Below, one piece after another: positions 1-12,550 of a stretch of DNA of 64,000 nucleotides. A model generated the notes under the pieces. The model made no database searches, was not told the origin of the DNA, and saw only the letters and a list, made by a program, of their open reading frames with translations. The stretch is from Triplophysa rosa (taxonomy: Eukaryota; Chordata; Actinopteri; Cypriniformes; Nemacheilidae), in contig NC_079900.1 of assembly GCF_024868665.1 (NCBI RefSeq), forward strand, positions 3,436,730 through 3,500,729, in the 5' to 3' direction. Position 1 is the first letter of the stretch. Each line of letters starts with the position of its first letter. The position numbers and the translations under genes were made by a program.

Positions 1-247
1 AATGTAGGGTGGGATTTCAGAATTTAGATTCAATGGTGACCTGTGTGACCCACAGCGGGTGATGCCTGAAAAACAGAGCGAGTGATTTAAAATTAAACAA
101 TTAAAAATACTACTTTAACATCTGAAGAACCGTGTTTCATCAAAGGTTTTTTGTAGTACAACAAAAAGTTCTTGAAATTGTAAAAAGGCTAAAAAGATAT
201 CGTTCTAAAAATGGTTCTTCAACGGCATCACTGAGAGTAAGTAAATG

Positions 248-652
248 CACTGTAAAAAACACTATAGGATTTACTTAATGTAATTTAAGTTTTTGCACAC
301 AGTTTTTTAAGTTACTTTACGTTTTTTTCACACAATTTTATAAAGTAAACGTTACTTAAAAAACTGTAAAAAAGTAACGCTTACTTAAAAACTGTGTGAA
401 AAAAACTTTACAAACATATTTTAAGTAAACGTTACTTTTTTTCTCTTAAGTTTTTGCACACAGTTTTTTAAGTAACGTTTACTTTATAAAATTGTGTGAA
501 AAAAACTTAGTAAAAGTAACTTAAAAAACTGTGTGCAAAAACTTAGAAAAAAAGTAACGTTTACTAAAAATATTTTTGTAAAGTTGTTTTCACACCTTTT
601 TTTTTTAAGTAAACGATTAAGTAAATCCTACTAGTCGTAGTTTTTTACAGTG
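248..652. mobile_element. 405-bp MITE with palindromic interior
   Basis: The ends are inverted: CACTGTAAAAAAC followed by TAGGATTTACTTAAT at the left, and the reverse complement at the right with a 5-base insertion. The interior repeats a unit containing 'tttgcacacagttttttaag' and 'aagtaacgtttact' in both orientations, so the whole element could fold on itself. No coding capacity. No clear target duplication was found. Confidence 0.7.
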
Positions 653-1994
653 TGGGCATACAGCAATTTACACAAGTTTTAAAAGTTCACATACACTTTT
701 GTCGGGCTGTATGGTTCCATAAAGAACCTTTAACATCCACAGAGTATTTTCCGTGCACAAAAATAATCTTTAATTGTGGAAAAGGATCATAACAAGATAG
801 AAAAGAAATGCTTCTTTTAAGAACCGTCAACTGAAAGGAGGAAAAATAGATGAACCATTTTAGCACCTTTGTATTAAGAGTGTACACTAAAAACATCCGT
901 ATTGAAGTATTTTACTGTACTCAAATACATATTTCAATAGCCTATCTGTTCTTATACGTGTACTTTTTGTTTTTTCTTGGAAAAAAAATACTTCATACTT
1001 CAAAAAATACTCCACCACCTTTCATAAATACATTTCTTCGGTGTTTTCTACCCTTATACATGATAGTAAAAGCACTCGAGTAAGCACTCGGAAAGTACTA
1101 GATTTTTAATGTGCTTCAGTATTAAAGGTAAAAAACAACATGTATTTATGAAATGTAGTGGAGTGAAAAAAGCAAGCTATGTGCTTTATATTGTAGTGGA
1201 GTAAAACTTTTCCAAAGTAAAAACAACTTGAAATATGTACTTACTTCAGTATTGACCACCTCTGATGTAAATTTTTAGTTGTTAAAATTCCGTCCACACC
1301 CTTAAAAACAATTAACGTGCAAACCACAGATTTCTCTGTTTATAAGCTTTTTTCAGATTTTTAACTGCCCTCTCAATGAACTGAACATTTTATTAACAAC
1401 ACATAGTAACAATAACCGCAGTAACTATGGTAACTCTTTTGGCAAAAACTATGGTTACCATGGTAAATGTTCAGTCACTCCGCAGATGCTCGCTAATGAA
1501 AAACTTCACAACAAGTAGGAGTCCTTCAGATTGAAAACCGCATGAAAAATCCGCCTTATTATTTTTCTAAATGAAGTAGATTCGAGGGTTCAGGAAAGTC
1601 CCTTTAAATATTTAAGGGCTGATTATCCTCATCTAAACTGTGCAGTCATGCATGCGTGTAACGGGCGAAAGTGAATGAGAGAGCGCACGCAGGCTAGAGA
1701 CCATCAATGTGCGGCTGTCACATGAGGGCCAATTATACATCTGCTTATGGTGTGAAGGTACTAGTGCGGGCCTTGGCATGGCACCTTCATTTAAACGAAT
1801 TAAAACGCCCCGAAGAAGACTTCTTTGTGTGTGCGAGATGTGCTGTAGGACAGGCACTAAGTTAGGATGCATGGTGCTAGAGATACAGCCACGAGAAGAA
1901 AAAACAACATTATAATGTTGAGTTCTTCTGAATTCACTATTTTCATGTGTTAAGGTAAAATTATCATTTTTGTTTTTTATTCTGTGAAATAATT
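653..1994. other. AT-rich intergenic DNA without a supported gene
   Basis: Short reading frames on both strands show no family resemblance, no splice pattern and no conserved motif. A run of 'ggtaac/gttacc' motifs at 1420-1460 forms small palindromes. Confidence 0.5.
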
Positions 1995-2290
1995 CTCCCA
2001 AATTTCTAATAAAAATATTGTTTCTATTTGCATTTATGTGCAGAAAATGAAAACTGGAGAAACGGGTGAAAATAACAGATTAAAAAAAAAAAGATGCTCT
2101 GTGTTTTAAAACAAGTTACTTTTCACTTTTACGCAATACAACAGTAATATTTCTACATGTATTCAGGAAAAGTCTTTCACATTGCTGTTGGATGACTTCA
2201 TGTCCCTCCTGAGGTTTGACTTTGTTGAAATTCGAAATTCAAAAAGACACTCGACTGGAGTGACCACAATACATCTAGAAATGATGATTA
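1995..2290 (+). repeat. Dispersed repeat family A, copy 1
   Basis: Shares 'aatattgtttctatttgca', 'gaaaactggagaaac' and a right part with 'cattgctgttggatgact' and 'ctcgactggagtgac' with 28775-29115 and, in part, with 20283-20400. No coding sequence. The family is not one I can name. Confidence 0.55.
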
Positions 2291-3100
2291 CATGAACATT
2301 TGGAATGGTCTCTTTATGTTTTCCGCGGCTGTAGAAGAGCAGAAAAGTTCAGACGACCCAGAGTAATGGAAACATGATACTGAATTAGTAACACTCTTTA
2401 AAAAGGTGCTTTATGGTGCCATTTTGGCCTTCTTTATAGAGTGTTAAGTGATGTCATTTGTTTCCCTCGGTGTTAAAAACAATTCAAAGTAACATGTTTG
2501 AACAAGGATGAATGTCTGCCCCTTAACCCACGTCGATTTCCTAATTCCTGGTATGTTCGCAAATAAATAACATACAATAAATAACAGCTTTGTCTTTAGT
2601 TTCCCACTAATGTTTTTGTAGAAATAATCCATTATGTTTAATCCTTTGAACTATTTCATGAATCCAAAAAGCGGTGCCTTTCAAGAATCTTCAAGAACAA
2701 GTCTTTTCTTAGTCTGTTATCTTGATTTTGTTTGTTAAGCAAACAATTCACTGTTCATTGTTCATTGATAAAAAAAATTTAAAATACAAATAAAACGCAT
2801 TAAAATGTATTAAATAACAAAATTCAAACCTTTCTGTTTTGGATATACGTTTAAAAACCTAACCCCAATGTTTCAGGCCGGGGCACAGCTTGTGTGCTGA
2901 CCATCTTAAAACACACGATCAATTCAGTTTCAATCCTACATATTAAATAAAGAACGTAACAAACGATTACAAAACAAGCATATTTCTGTTCAGAACATGT
3001 ACTGGATACTCATTCACAGCCTGCTACGACTTTTAAGTAAATTGTGATTTCTTCTGACCTCAATAGGCCACTCCCTCAAAGGTCACGGTCGCTCACAATT
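2291..3100. other. Intergenic DNA, nothing recognised
   Basis: AT-rich sequence. I see no coding exon, tRNA or repeat family with clear ends. Confidence 0.4.
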
Positions 3101-3119
3101 CACACGCCGTCTCTGGTCA

Positions 3120-3670
3120 ATTTGTGGACGCTAAACGTCACGTTTTAATCTCTCTGTTCGCTCGTTCCGTTTCTAAAACTCTTGCTTGGTCTAATTTGTG
3201 AATCTACTGGTTTCACTTACTCGCTCTCAAAGGTTTCTGGGCAACGTGGGTTAAAAAAGTTACCATGGCATTTTTTTGGCACACGACTGCTTGCGCTTTG
3301 CCGGGGACAGGAGGGTTACCATGACATCGGCGGGCACCGCATAAAGCAAATCATTGTTTGGGGGGGCTTGTTTTCTGCGTGGCTGTGCCACCCCAAATAC
3401 CCAAATGATATGCCAGCATCCTTTAATACTAAAGGGCACGGGATAATGCCAGGCTGGTTTTTATCCTCGCTAGCTTACCATTTCAGTCTCTCCACCGAAA
3501 ATCATTTATCTATCCGTCTGTCCATCTGTCTCTCTCTCTCTCTCACGCTCACCTCACACTTGTGGCACGGCCTGCCAGCTCATCTGCGTCTCCATTCACC
3601 TCCAGCTGCCTCCACCCAACAGCAAACCAAATTAATAAAAGTGCACGGCAAAAGAAATCCGGCCAAAGTT
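3120..3670. promoter_or_regulatory. Candidate conserved non-coding element with NFI-like half sites
   Basis: This island is richer in GC and in transcription-factor-like words than its surroundings. It has several TTGGCA/TGCCA half sites (for example 'tttttttggcacacg', 'gctgtgccacccc', 'atgccagcatcc' and 'aatgccaggctgg') and a Sox/Fox-like stretch 'aagcaaatcattgtttg' near 3346-3362. A frame of 163 codons crosses it but has no family resemblance and ends in a CT-rich run. Confidence 0.35.
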
Positions 3671-3689
3671 TAGATCAATGAAGGGTGAT

Positions 3690-5260
3690 TCTCACAACAG
3701 GGAGAGAGAGTAGATTGCAAACCTGATCTCTGGAGATGAAGCGCTCGGTTGTGCATTTGTTAGATTATATTCCCTCTACACTGCTGTATATGTAAAATCG
3801 TGGAGCTGGAATGATCTCTTATCAAATGATTGTGTGAAGCTTGGAAGAAGACTGTGGAGTCTTATAGCATGTTGTCAAGACATTTACTGATGTGGTGAAT
3901 GTGTGGAAGCTGTGCCTGAGCACCTGTTTCATTAGGAAACTGATTCTACCCATGGGTCAAAATGCTGACATAACTGATGTGTGAAATTATGAATAATACA
4001 ATAACCAACTCCAACCTGCAAATGTGAATATGAAAGACGATAAAGCGGATAATTTAATCATTTAAAATAAAGAGCAATATTTAGCTCTCAAAATAAAATA
4101 AAAAAAGATAACATGCCGGACTAACACTTTTGAGTATTCAGAATACTTTAAAAAAAATTGTTTAAAGTATAACGTGTAAAAACTTTTACAAAACGAAAAA
4201 GATACATATTAAATGGTATATTACAAATGTAAATGATTTAAAAATCTGCAAAAAATGAGGAAAGGACATTCTAGTAGTCCGACGTTCAGTCTCACGGGTT
4301 CTTAAGTCAACAAAAACGATGCACATAAATGACTTCAGTTTAATATGAAATTCAGTTATGCTAAATGAAATGATTAAAAAAGCATTAAATTGTTTTATTT
4401 AAATGCAGAACTGTGTGGGAAAAGTCACAATCGTTTTTACTCGGGATCTTTTCTCTTTAATTTTGCATAAGGGATTATCCTTTATTCTTTATGTTGAACC
4501 ACTTTCTCATGCTATTAAAAAATATGTTTTACGACCTTTCCATTTTCTACAACAACTAAACTTATCCTAGAAGCTTGATGGCAAACATTTGGAAATTTTA
4601 ATATTTTAAACTTAATCTTAATCGAAGCAATTTTGCCTGAGATTCGGTGACTGGTGGTCAATAACAAAAAAATACGTGTATGCATGTTTTTAATAAAAAA
4701 TTATATATGCGCAGTTGATTTGACATTGGAGGTTAAAATTTAAATAGCCTATTACCGCAATCACACACACAAATCCGTTTGTTATGATGTTGCATAATTA
4801 AGTTATAATTGATATTTTTGTACTCAATCTTTCAATTAAAGTTGTAATGGCGGTTTAATTCTCAATGAAAGCGTAGAGTTTAAATGTGTTTGGAAGTGAA
4901 ACACAACTAACTATGTGTGAAAACCTGCTAACAATTTGTGGTTTGACTAACAGCGAGTGCTGAGGTTGTGTGACAGTGAAGCTGCACAGGTGCGATGCGC
5001 ATGAGAAGTGTGTGATAGAGCGCCATCTGCTGCTCATTTATACACACTGACAGACTACACAACCCTATAACACTCATGAGACAACAGAAACTTTCATCAC
5101 TGAGCCTAAATTCTGATTCAAAGTACCATAAGAATAAAGATTTTGTTGTTCCTCAATTATCAAACATATTGCTATACATAGCCTAACATCTACATATAGG
5201 ATAAAAGCAAAATTACAATTAACTCTTTTAAAAATAAGGGACTATACTTTCCAGCTTAGT
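3690..5260. other. AT-rich intergenic DNA, nothing recognised
   Basis: No gene, RNA or repeat with defined ends could be supported. A short AT-rich tract with homopolymers runs through much of it. Confidence 0.4.
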
Positions 5261-5267
5261 TATATTT

Positions 5268-5493
5268 GAAGAGTTGGTTCCAAAATGAGATAACATGATT
5301 TTTGACAATTTAAAAAAACAATTTCGTTTTTTATAGTGCATTGCAATTAATATCAAACAAACTGCAGTTGGTTTGTTTTGATTTAAGCAATAACTCAAAA
5401 AAAAAAAAATACAGCTAATGAACACAATAAAAACATGATAACATAATAAAAAACCAGATTTTTGATTTTTTTTAAAAACCGAGCAAACTCTTC
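5268..5493. mobile_element. Short inverted-repeat element family B, copy 1
   Basis: Begins GAAGAGTTGGTTCCAAAATG and ends with the near inverse 'gagcaaactcttc'. The interior ('taatatcaaacaaactgcag', 'aatacagctaa', 'acaataaaaacatga') matches copy 2 at 37846-38054. Non-autonomous, non-coding. Confidence 0.6.
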
Positions 5494-6187
5494 ATTTGGA
5501 CATTTAAGTCACACTTGAAATGTATAAATGTCATGGTTTTATATAATACCAGGCCGTAAATGCAACGCACACTTACAAATAAATACTGTAAATAAATGCG
5601 TTTTTCATTTATTTAAAACCTATGTCTATTAACCAAAAGTCAAAATAAGTAAAAAAATAATTACTTTCCAGATGTGAAGAAAAAAAAGAATCTCATGAAG
5701 ATTCACACCAAAATTTCATCATTTTTTTTCTTTTACACAGGGAATAACAACAAGAGTGAACAATATGGTATCAGTATCATCATCCTTCTCGTGTAGAATA
5801 AACTAAACATATTAATTCTGAGTGCATATCTTAAAAAGATTTGTGTCCTATGAAAAAACATGGCGTAAACGACTCCTTCAGGGAAGAAAATCATCTTTGT
5901 GGTTATTTGGTTAAGACAGGTGAGTGAGTTGTGAGACAAGCATGGTAGCATCACTTGTATGAAGACGTTAATATCGAATGCTGTGATATTTATTAACTTT
6001 TCAAAGTGTGACTCTGATGCATTTTAGGGTCACTGTATGTCCTGACACACACATTAGTTGCGATAAAAATACATGACACTTCATTTATGAGACCCGCACA
6101 TCAAAACTACAGAACATTTATAAATCAAGGACTCTGTAATCGCACTAGATAGACAGACTAGCTGTGCTACGAGGGTTAAAATCGAGG

Positions 6188-6408
6188 TGTTTATTTTTTT
6201 TGGCATTGGAAGGTCTTGACTGTTTTATACATGTGGAAAACAGTTCCAAACAGATTTCAGAGCGACACAGGTGCCAACACAACCATCTGCTTTGAGTTTC
6301 ACTCCCTCATTCTTCTATTCTACATGTATTCAGTCTGAACCCTGATCTCTGCTCTTCACCTTCAGCCAATCACAGAGCAGAGAGTCTCGACCCGTGTCAC
6401 ACACAGGT
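6188..6408 (+). repeat. Direct duplicate C, copy 1
   Basis: About 220 bp nearly identical to 8960-9177, with only a handful of single-base or 2-base differences. The sequence runs from the T-rich 'gtgtttatttttt' through 'ggcattggaaggtcttgact' to 'cgtgtcacacacaggt'. The DNA just to the left of both copies is also related but far more diverged. Confidence 0.85.
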
Positions 6409-6409
6409 C

Positions 6410-8959
6410 AATTTAAAACTGTCACACCTTGTGTCTGTTTTATTTCCAAAATTAATTTAAGAAGAAACACCCAAAACAATGTCAATAACTGATATCTCAT
6501 GAATTCTCATTTGTAGCATGTGTCATGCTGTGAATGTGGTTTATAGCGTCTTGTCAAGTCAAGGATTTAGATCCGGTCACTGGCGGTCATTTGAGTACAC
6601 TTAAGTCTATTGTTGTGTTTGCGTGACCGGCTTGAGATGTTGTGCGTCTCTGACGGACAAACCGCGACACACAAGGTCAGCAACAAGGTCGGCTGTGGCA
6701 TTTCAATGATGCACAATTGCTACAAAGAGACCTAAATCCTGCCCAAAAAATACATACGTAAAAACACCAGCCTGAACTGTTGACACAGGGCAGGATGAAT
6801 AAATTAAAGCAGGCACACAAAGCATCCCACAGATTTAAGTTGAAGGAGGGACCCGAGTCACATCAGAACATCACAGCGACGTGTGAATGGACTCTTTTGA
6901 AACGCAGTAAATAATCACCTAACAACCACTCAGAACTCCTTAGCAACCACCTATCAGTGCTCGGGCAATCATCATGCAACGAGTTCTACGAACCGCAACT
7001 CGCAATTTCTTCAGGTTATGTCAAATCTAATGAAGTTATTGCTTTTGGGACACATCGCTCCATAGTAAAAAGCTTCATGCAGTTTTACTTCACAGAGTTT
7101 AAATGTGTTTGAGATTAAGACAGCAACGTGGCAACGATTAGTGGTTTTGCTAACTGTACGAACATAAACATTTAAAAGCCACTAATGAGACAATCTCACG
7201 CCGGACAGTTTTTATGGAGAAAAAAATGATGTGCCGTTGCCCTTCTGTTCACTTGGTCATAGAATTAGAAATTAATAGATTTCATCATCTCAATTTACAC
7301 ATGAAATCGCTGTTGTTAGTTTTACTAAACCCGTCCTTGTTCACCGTACATAAAGAATGCAAGTAACTGCATTAACGTACGTTAAATATGTTATTTATAC
7401 TAAACATTTTGTTCTGTCGACTGTACTTAACAAGTGTTTGATTGCGCAACTTAACAGAGTAAAACGCAAAACCCTATAATATTGGACCTATTGTTCAGTT
7501 TACTTAATATACACAAGTTAATTCAACACGGGGCGATTTCCAGTTCCCAGCATGCTTTGCGCAAGACTGCATTTAGGCAGTAAATTTCGCAATTAAGTGT
7601 TATTTGAAGTGTTTTTCAGCTAAGAACATTTGTGTTTAATGTTCATTTATCTTTAAGATTTAGAAGAGTTTGTTGTATTTTTGAGTTTCAGGGTTACCAT
7701 TGTTTAGAAGAGTGTTACAGCTTCGGATGCGAGAGGTTAAAGCACGCCCATGATGTGTAATGCATCATTCAATGAGCTTTAACTGTGCTAATGCCGGTAC
7801 TGAGAAGTCTCTCATCTGATTTCCTCATTGTGTTTTGACTGACATGCAGTAAGTCTATATTTAATTTATGTATGACAACAAAAAGTACCATTGAGAAGAA
7901 TAAAAATTGAGTTTAATTAACTTAAAATTACCGGTACAATCTGAATGGACAGAATTTCCTCAAAAAAGTTTCGTCAACTTTACCTAAATTTCTTTTGTTC
8001 ATACAACTAAATTGTTAAAGCGGCCCTAACGCACCTATAGAGTAGTATTGCATACGTCGTATCTTCGAAGAGTATTTAGTTTGATCACATTGATAAAAGA
8101 TAGATACAGCTGTACGATTATTTCCGAAAGCATGCGGCGCGTGCAGGGGGGAGGGGTAGGCTGAACTGAAGCACGTGCGCACCCATTGCCAACAAAACAC
8201 AGACATCAGTTTCACTCACCGCATGCGGTTCATGTCCAGCATCTTTTAGCGCTGGGACGGCTCCATATATCAGTTTCAAACCAAATCCAGCATTATATCC
8301 ACCGTTTATATAACATTCATCACCCAAATGCAGTGAACAAACAAACACCTGAACTTCACGAACGTATGCTCTCTCTCTCTCCTGCACACAAGTGAAAGTG
8401 ATGTCTGCGCATGCTCCTTCTCCTGCTCTCCTTGCTGCCGCGTGGGCGTGCCTCGTGCTTTGTCCAATAAGGGACTAAGAAAAATTGTTACGAAACAGTT
8501 TTATATGTTCGAAAAAAACTTTCCGAAACTGTATACGATCGCTGGGGGAGTGTATCGAGCACAGAAATACTACGTAATACGCCCAACTCATTATTTGACA
8601 TGTTGACCATGTTAAGCATGAGAAGACAGCACGTTTAACATGGTAAAGAAGTCAGAATGCATGATACACCGTTGCACCACCCCTTTAATTGTAGAAACTA
8701 CTCAACATATTTGCGTGGAACCCCTTGACACTAGGCTACTTTTTTATGTAAATCCAACAAATCTTTTTTTTTTGAGTGCAGTGACGGTCTAAGATTCAAC
8801 ATTTCATTCTTTCACAGTAGTGACCATCAATTTTTGTTCAAATGAAGGTCCGTTGTATTAGAGTCCTACATTGCTAAACTACAAAACCTGTATCAAATCT
8901 AGGACTCTTTAATCCCAACATATAACTTTGTTAGTTGTGCCACGTACGAGGGTTAAAAA
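6410..8959. other. Intergenic DNA between the duplicate C copies
   Basis: No gene supported. A GC-richer patch at 8110-8460 includes 'gcatgcggcgcgtgcagg' and a CT run. Flanking phrases ('gcatacgtcgtatcttcg', 'ctgtatacgatcgctggg') suggest a degraded mobile element, but I could not define its ends. Confidence 0.4.
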
Positions 8960-9177
8960 GTGTTTATTTTTTGGCATTGGAAGGTCTTGACTGTTTTATA
9001 CATGTGGAAAACAGTTCCAAACAGATTTCAGAGCGACACAGGTGCCAACACAACCATCTGCTTTGAGTTTCACTCCCTCATTCTTCTATTCTACATGTAA
9101 TCAGTCTGAACCCTGATCTCTGCTCTTCACCTTCAGCCAATCACAGAGCAGAGTCTCGACCCGTGTGACACACAGGT
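8960..9177 (+). repeat. Direct duplicate C, copy 2
   Basis: Partner of 6188-6408 in the same orientation, 2.77 kb away. It differs by a shorter T run, one substitution in 'catgtaatcag', a missing AG in 'gagcagagtctc' and one change near the end. Confidence 0.85.
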
Positions 9178-9549
9178 TATGTATGCTTCCTGCAAAAGAG
9201 CGGATATTGAGGAACAAAGTGAATATCAGAATATTCATCAGAAGAGACCTTTCAGAGCAAAGAAGAATATTATGAAGTCCAATTGCTATTCCTTTTTAAA
9301 TGGTTAAAAGGCATTATAAAAATTACATGTTATTCCTTTACATAATCAAATATTTATAAATAATGGCTATTAATAATATCAAATATATTTATAAAATATT
9401 ATAAATAAAATAATATAATATATAATTTATTATTATCATTATTATAAACCCAAATCTTAGCAAATAAATAAATACATGACTACATTTAAGTCCAATAATA
9501 TCACTGAGAATATTGTTATTGGCTCTGCGCTCATTTTTTGACCTGCCTA

Positions 9550-9630
9550 AAAATGAACCTAGTAATGCCCTAGCAACCATCCTGAACAACTGCAACTGCA
9601 CAGCAACACCCTGGCAACCGCTTGTCAATC
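9550..9630. repeat. 'cctagcaacc' degenerate repeat patch
   Basis: Loosely tandem copies of 'gcccuagcaacca'-like words (written in DNA as 'ccctagcaacc', 'ccctggcaacc'). A related patch lies near 6920-6985 ('cctaacaacca', 'ccttagcaacca'). Confidence 0.4.
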
Positions 9631-10429
9631 TTGTAATTTGTTCTTCAGTCCTTGAAAATCAGCATAAAAGCTTATCGTTTTGTTTATAAGTAATAAATAT
9701 TATAATATATTTACTATTATTATTATTATACTTGAATATCGTCGTTGTCCTGAACATTGTCAAAATGTGCAGTTTTACAAAATATGGAGATTGGAGGTTT
9801 AAATTGAAGACTTAAGAAATTTAAATTCAATTTAAGAAGGTACATCTACGTGCCATAATATCAAAGAGAATAATGACATCATTCGAGAACTTTGCCATAG
9901 TTGCTTGTCATTGTTTTGGTGAAGGAATCTACAGTTACAATCCCGTTTTCCAAAATTGTGTCTTTTCCTTTTATTCCTCCCGATTAGGGATCTAGAAGTA
10001 TAACCATAAAAATAAAAGCACCAGTTTAAAAAGTCAACTACTTAACACAGTGTTTTTTTTTAAGGGTTCAGTGGCTGTCCTGAAACGAACTCTAGGCCGT
10101 CAGCCCACCACGCGAGCCATAAATCAGGGATGGCGAGCTTCACGGTGCTGTGGGACCTCAACCCAAATAGTGTAAAGCGAGAAGTCCCAAACTTTATGTT
10201 CCATACCTTTCCTTTGAACTGCATCCAAGAGGCACAACAGTCCACGTCGTGCAAAGCGAGAAACTCGACCGCCGCTTTCTTCCTGGGAACGAAACATAAA
10301 ACAGCCAACCCTACACATTCCAAGGCCGTGAGTTCAGTCCGAAGCCCAAAATATTGTTCGTCAAAACAACCATTTTCCGGGCAAAGTTTCGAATGAAAAT
10401 GTTTTCATTTAAATGAGCCGGCGTTTTAT

Positions 10430-10570
10430 GCAAACTCGGCTAACGTGAGATGACAGGCCTCATTTAGTGGATGGCGCCCGCGTTTATGGGGCTCATTACT
10501 CGAACCTGCGCCGCGAGCGCTGCCAGCTAATGAGCTCATTTGGATGAAGGTGGGCTCTCGACTCGGGGAG
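10430..10570. promoter_or_regulatory. Candidate homeodomain-type regulatory element
   Basis: A GC-rich island in AT-rich DNA. It contains TGACAG (TALE/Meis-like, about 10451), 'gtttatggggctcatta' (Hox/Cdx-like word plus TAATGAGC inverse), and a perfect 12-base palindrome AATGAGCTCATT at 10529-10540 next to TGCCAG. No frame across it resembles a protein. Confidence 0.35.
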
Positions 10571-11026
10571 GGAAAACAAACACGCAGGTGACAAATTGTG
10601 CGGGGGGAACCGAATCTTTTATCACCGCAGCAACGCGAGCTTGCGTCTTGAGCGATTTCCTTTCTTCCTTGCGTCCGACGGCGCGGGCCAAAAGATCAGA
10701 TGCCAAATAGCGCAGCGCTGACCAGCGGGGGTTCGTGAGAGAGTGAAGGACTGACTGCCGCGTCGCAGGTGTTCCTTTTAAAAACCACTCGTGCCAAACC
10801 ATTTTGGCGCAGAGTGTTGAGCTCTTGGTGGCAGTGAATCGAGTTTGTTGTCTTTACTTTTAAAGAGCATTTCTTTTTCAGTCTGTCATTAGTCAACAAA
10901 ACAGAAGCGTTTTTACCCTTCACGGCCTTTTATACTTCTTTCCACAATAACGCCTGTTCGGAGTTAAACGTTTCGCGTGCTCTTTTTCAGAATGTTAAAA
11001 CTTGCTTCAAGCTGCAGGTTCTTTAA

Positions 11027-11250
11027 AGGGACAGATCACCAAAATTCTGTCATTTTTATTCAGTCTGGCGTGGTTAAAAACCTGTTTTTGACTGACACAA
11101 AAGAAGATATTTTGAGAAATGTCACGGTGGTTTTGTGTCAATACAATGGAAGTCAACGAGGACCAATGACGTGGGGGTTATCAACGTTCTTTGAAATATC
11201 TTCTTTTGTGTTCTGCAGACACTTTCATTTTGGGGAAAACTACCCATTTA
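11027..11250 (+). mobile_element. TTAA-flanked repeat family D, truncated copy
   Basis: Left end AGGGACAGATCACC preceded by TTAA (11023-11026), then 'aaaattctgtcatttttatt'. An inner inverted pair 'cacaaaagaagatatttt' / 'aaatatcttcttttgtgtt' follows. The right end is lost. Confidence 0.65.
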
Positions 11251-11585
11251 TTATAAGCTTTTATTACTACACGGCTCGTTAGAATGCTTGATTCTCATTG
11301 GCCAGATGCGACATTTGCAGGTTCGTTATTCCCAGATAACAACCGCTCTAAACTAATAACACACGGTAACCCGGATGCAGGAAATCATTTTGATAGGTTT
11401 TTTTAATAACATACCTGTATATGATATTAAATTTACAAATGATTCAACCAAATTGCCTGTTCGTGACATTTGAACGTCGTTTCTTGTTAAAAACGTATTC
11501 AAAACAGATACAAGAAAACCTGGGCTGCTTGTGTGAGGTGGTTTATTGCCACTTGTTCTGAGGAAGAATAACAGGACAAACAACT

Positions 11586-11975
11586 GTGGCACGGCACCGC
11601 GAGAACTACCACGAAACCGTGATGATTAGGGATGAAGATGTGATTAGTGTTCTGGGAGAAGGTTCTCACCAACCCATCCCTCAGCAGACAACAGAAGAGG
11701 GCATGGTGGCACCGGCCATCAAGGGCACCTTGGATTTGCAGATGTTCCCAGTAATGACAGATGGCACTGGCACGGGCACGAGAGCGTCGGGACAGTGTCT
11801 GCTCCCATCCAGTGCCACCTGCACCCCTCTGCCAGCCTACAAAACCCAACAGCGACGGATGGATGGAGTGTGCGATGAGTCAGCTCTCGGGGACATCAAT
11901 CCATCCATGTTAAATGTGAGAACACTGGCGCGGCTGGGATCTCTTAATAGGATCTTTCCAAACCGAAACTGGTGA
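11586..11975 (+). other. Unrecognised 129-codon open frame
   Basis: An ATG-started frame with fairly balanced composition, no family motif that I recognise, no signal peptide and no membrane segment. It sits between two mobile elements and the minus strand is also open over much of it. It may be chance, an exon of a non-coding transcript, or an old transposon remnant. No function is proposed. Confidence 0.15.
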
Positions 11976-12109
11976 ATATGTAAAATACACACAATGGTTA
12001 TCGAACGAAATAAAAAAAATGGATATATGATCAATATGAAATGGGACAAACATTCATTTTCATAATGGTGACATTTGAATACATTGACCATTGAGTGTAT
12101 TTCTCGCCT

Positions 12110-12260
12110 GTGGCTTTGCGTTCGTTTTCAAAGCGACAGCAGAAGAGCTCCGCTTCTGATTGGCTGATGGGCCGTGCCGGGTCGCCGATGCATAAAGCAC
12201 GACTCAAATGTCAAAGCGCTTATTAATGCGAGCACACGCAGAACAAAATCCGCTCTCAGA
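12110..12260. promoter_or_regulatory. Candidate conserved or promoter-like element
   Basis: A GC-rich patch with a CCAAT box on the minus strand ('ctgattggctgatgg'), 'gatgcataaagcacg' and 'tcaaagcgcttattaatgcg', the last containing the palindrome AAGCGCTT. Function is unknown. Confidence 0.3.
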
Positions 12261-12339
12261 CGGAAGAGTGAAAGACAAATGTGCAGTCAGGTATCGAGAG
12301 TTTCAAAAGACGGGAAACTGAGAGAATCTATTGTCTTAA

Positions 12340-12550
12340 AGGGATAGTTCACCCAAAACATTCTGTCATCTTTTTTTAAACTCTCATGTCATTCAAAATC
12401 CGTTTAGGACTCTTTCTTACGTGGAACACAAAAGAAGATATTTTGAGAAATGTCTCCGTGGTTTTGTGTCCGTGCAATGGAAGTCAATGGGGGTCAAAGT
12501 TGTTTGGCTATCAACATTCTTGTACATTTCTGCTTTTATAACGTTCAGAC
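12340..12550 (+). mobile_element. TTAA-flanked repeat family D, truncated copy
   Basis: Left end AGGGATAGTTCACCC after TTAA (12336-12339), followed by 'cacaaaagaagatatttt' and 'aatggaagtcaatggggg'. It matches the copies at 11027 and 27725 and decays before the right end. Confidence 0.65.

Noticed and set aside
3182..3673. 163-codon plus-strand frame
   Set aside because: No recognisable domain, contains a CT microsatellite, and overlaps a candidate non-coding element.
10060..10396. Overlapping frames on both strands near 10.1-10.4 kb
   Set aside because: Three frames are open at once in a GC-richer patch, typical of composition and not of coding; no homology was recognised.
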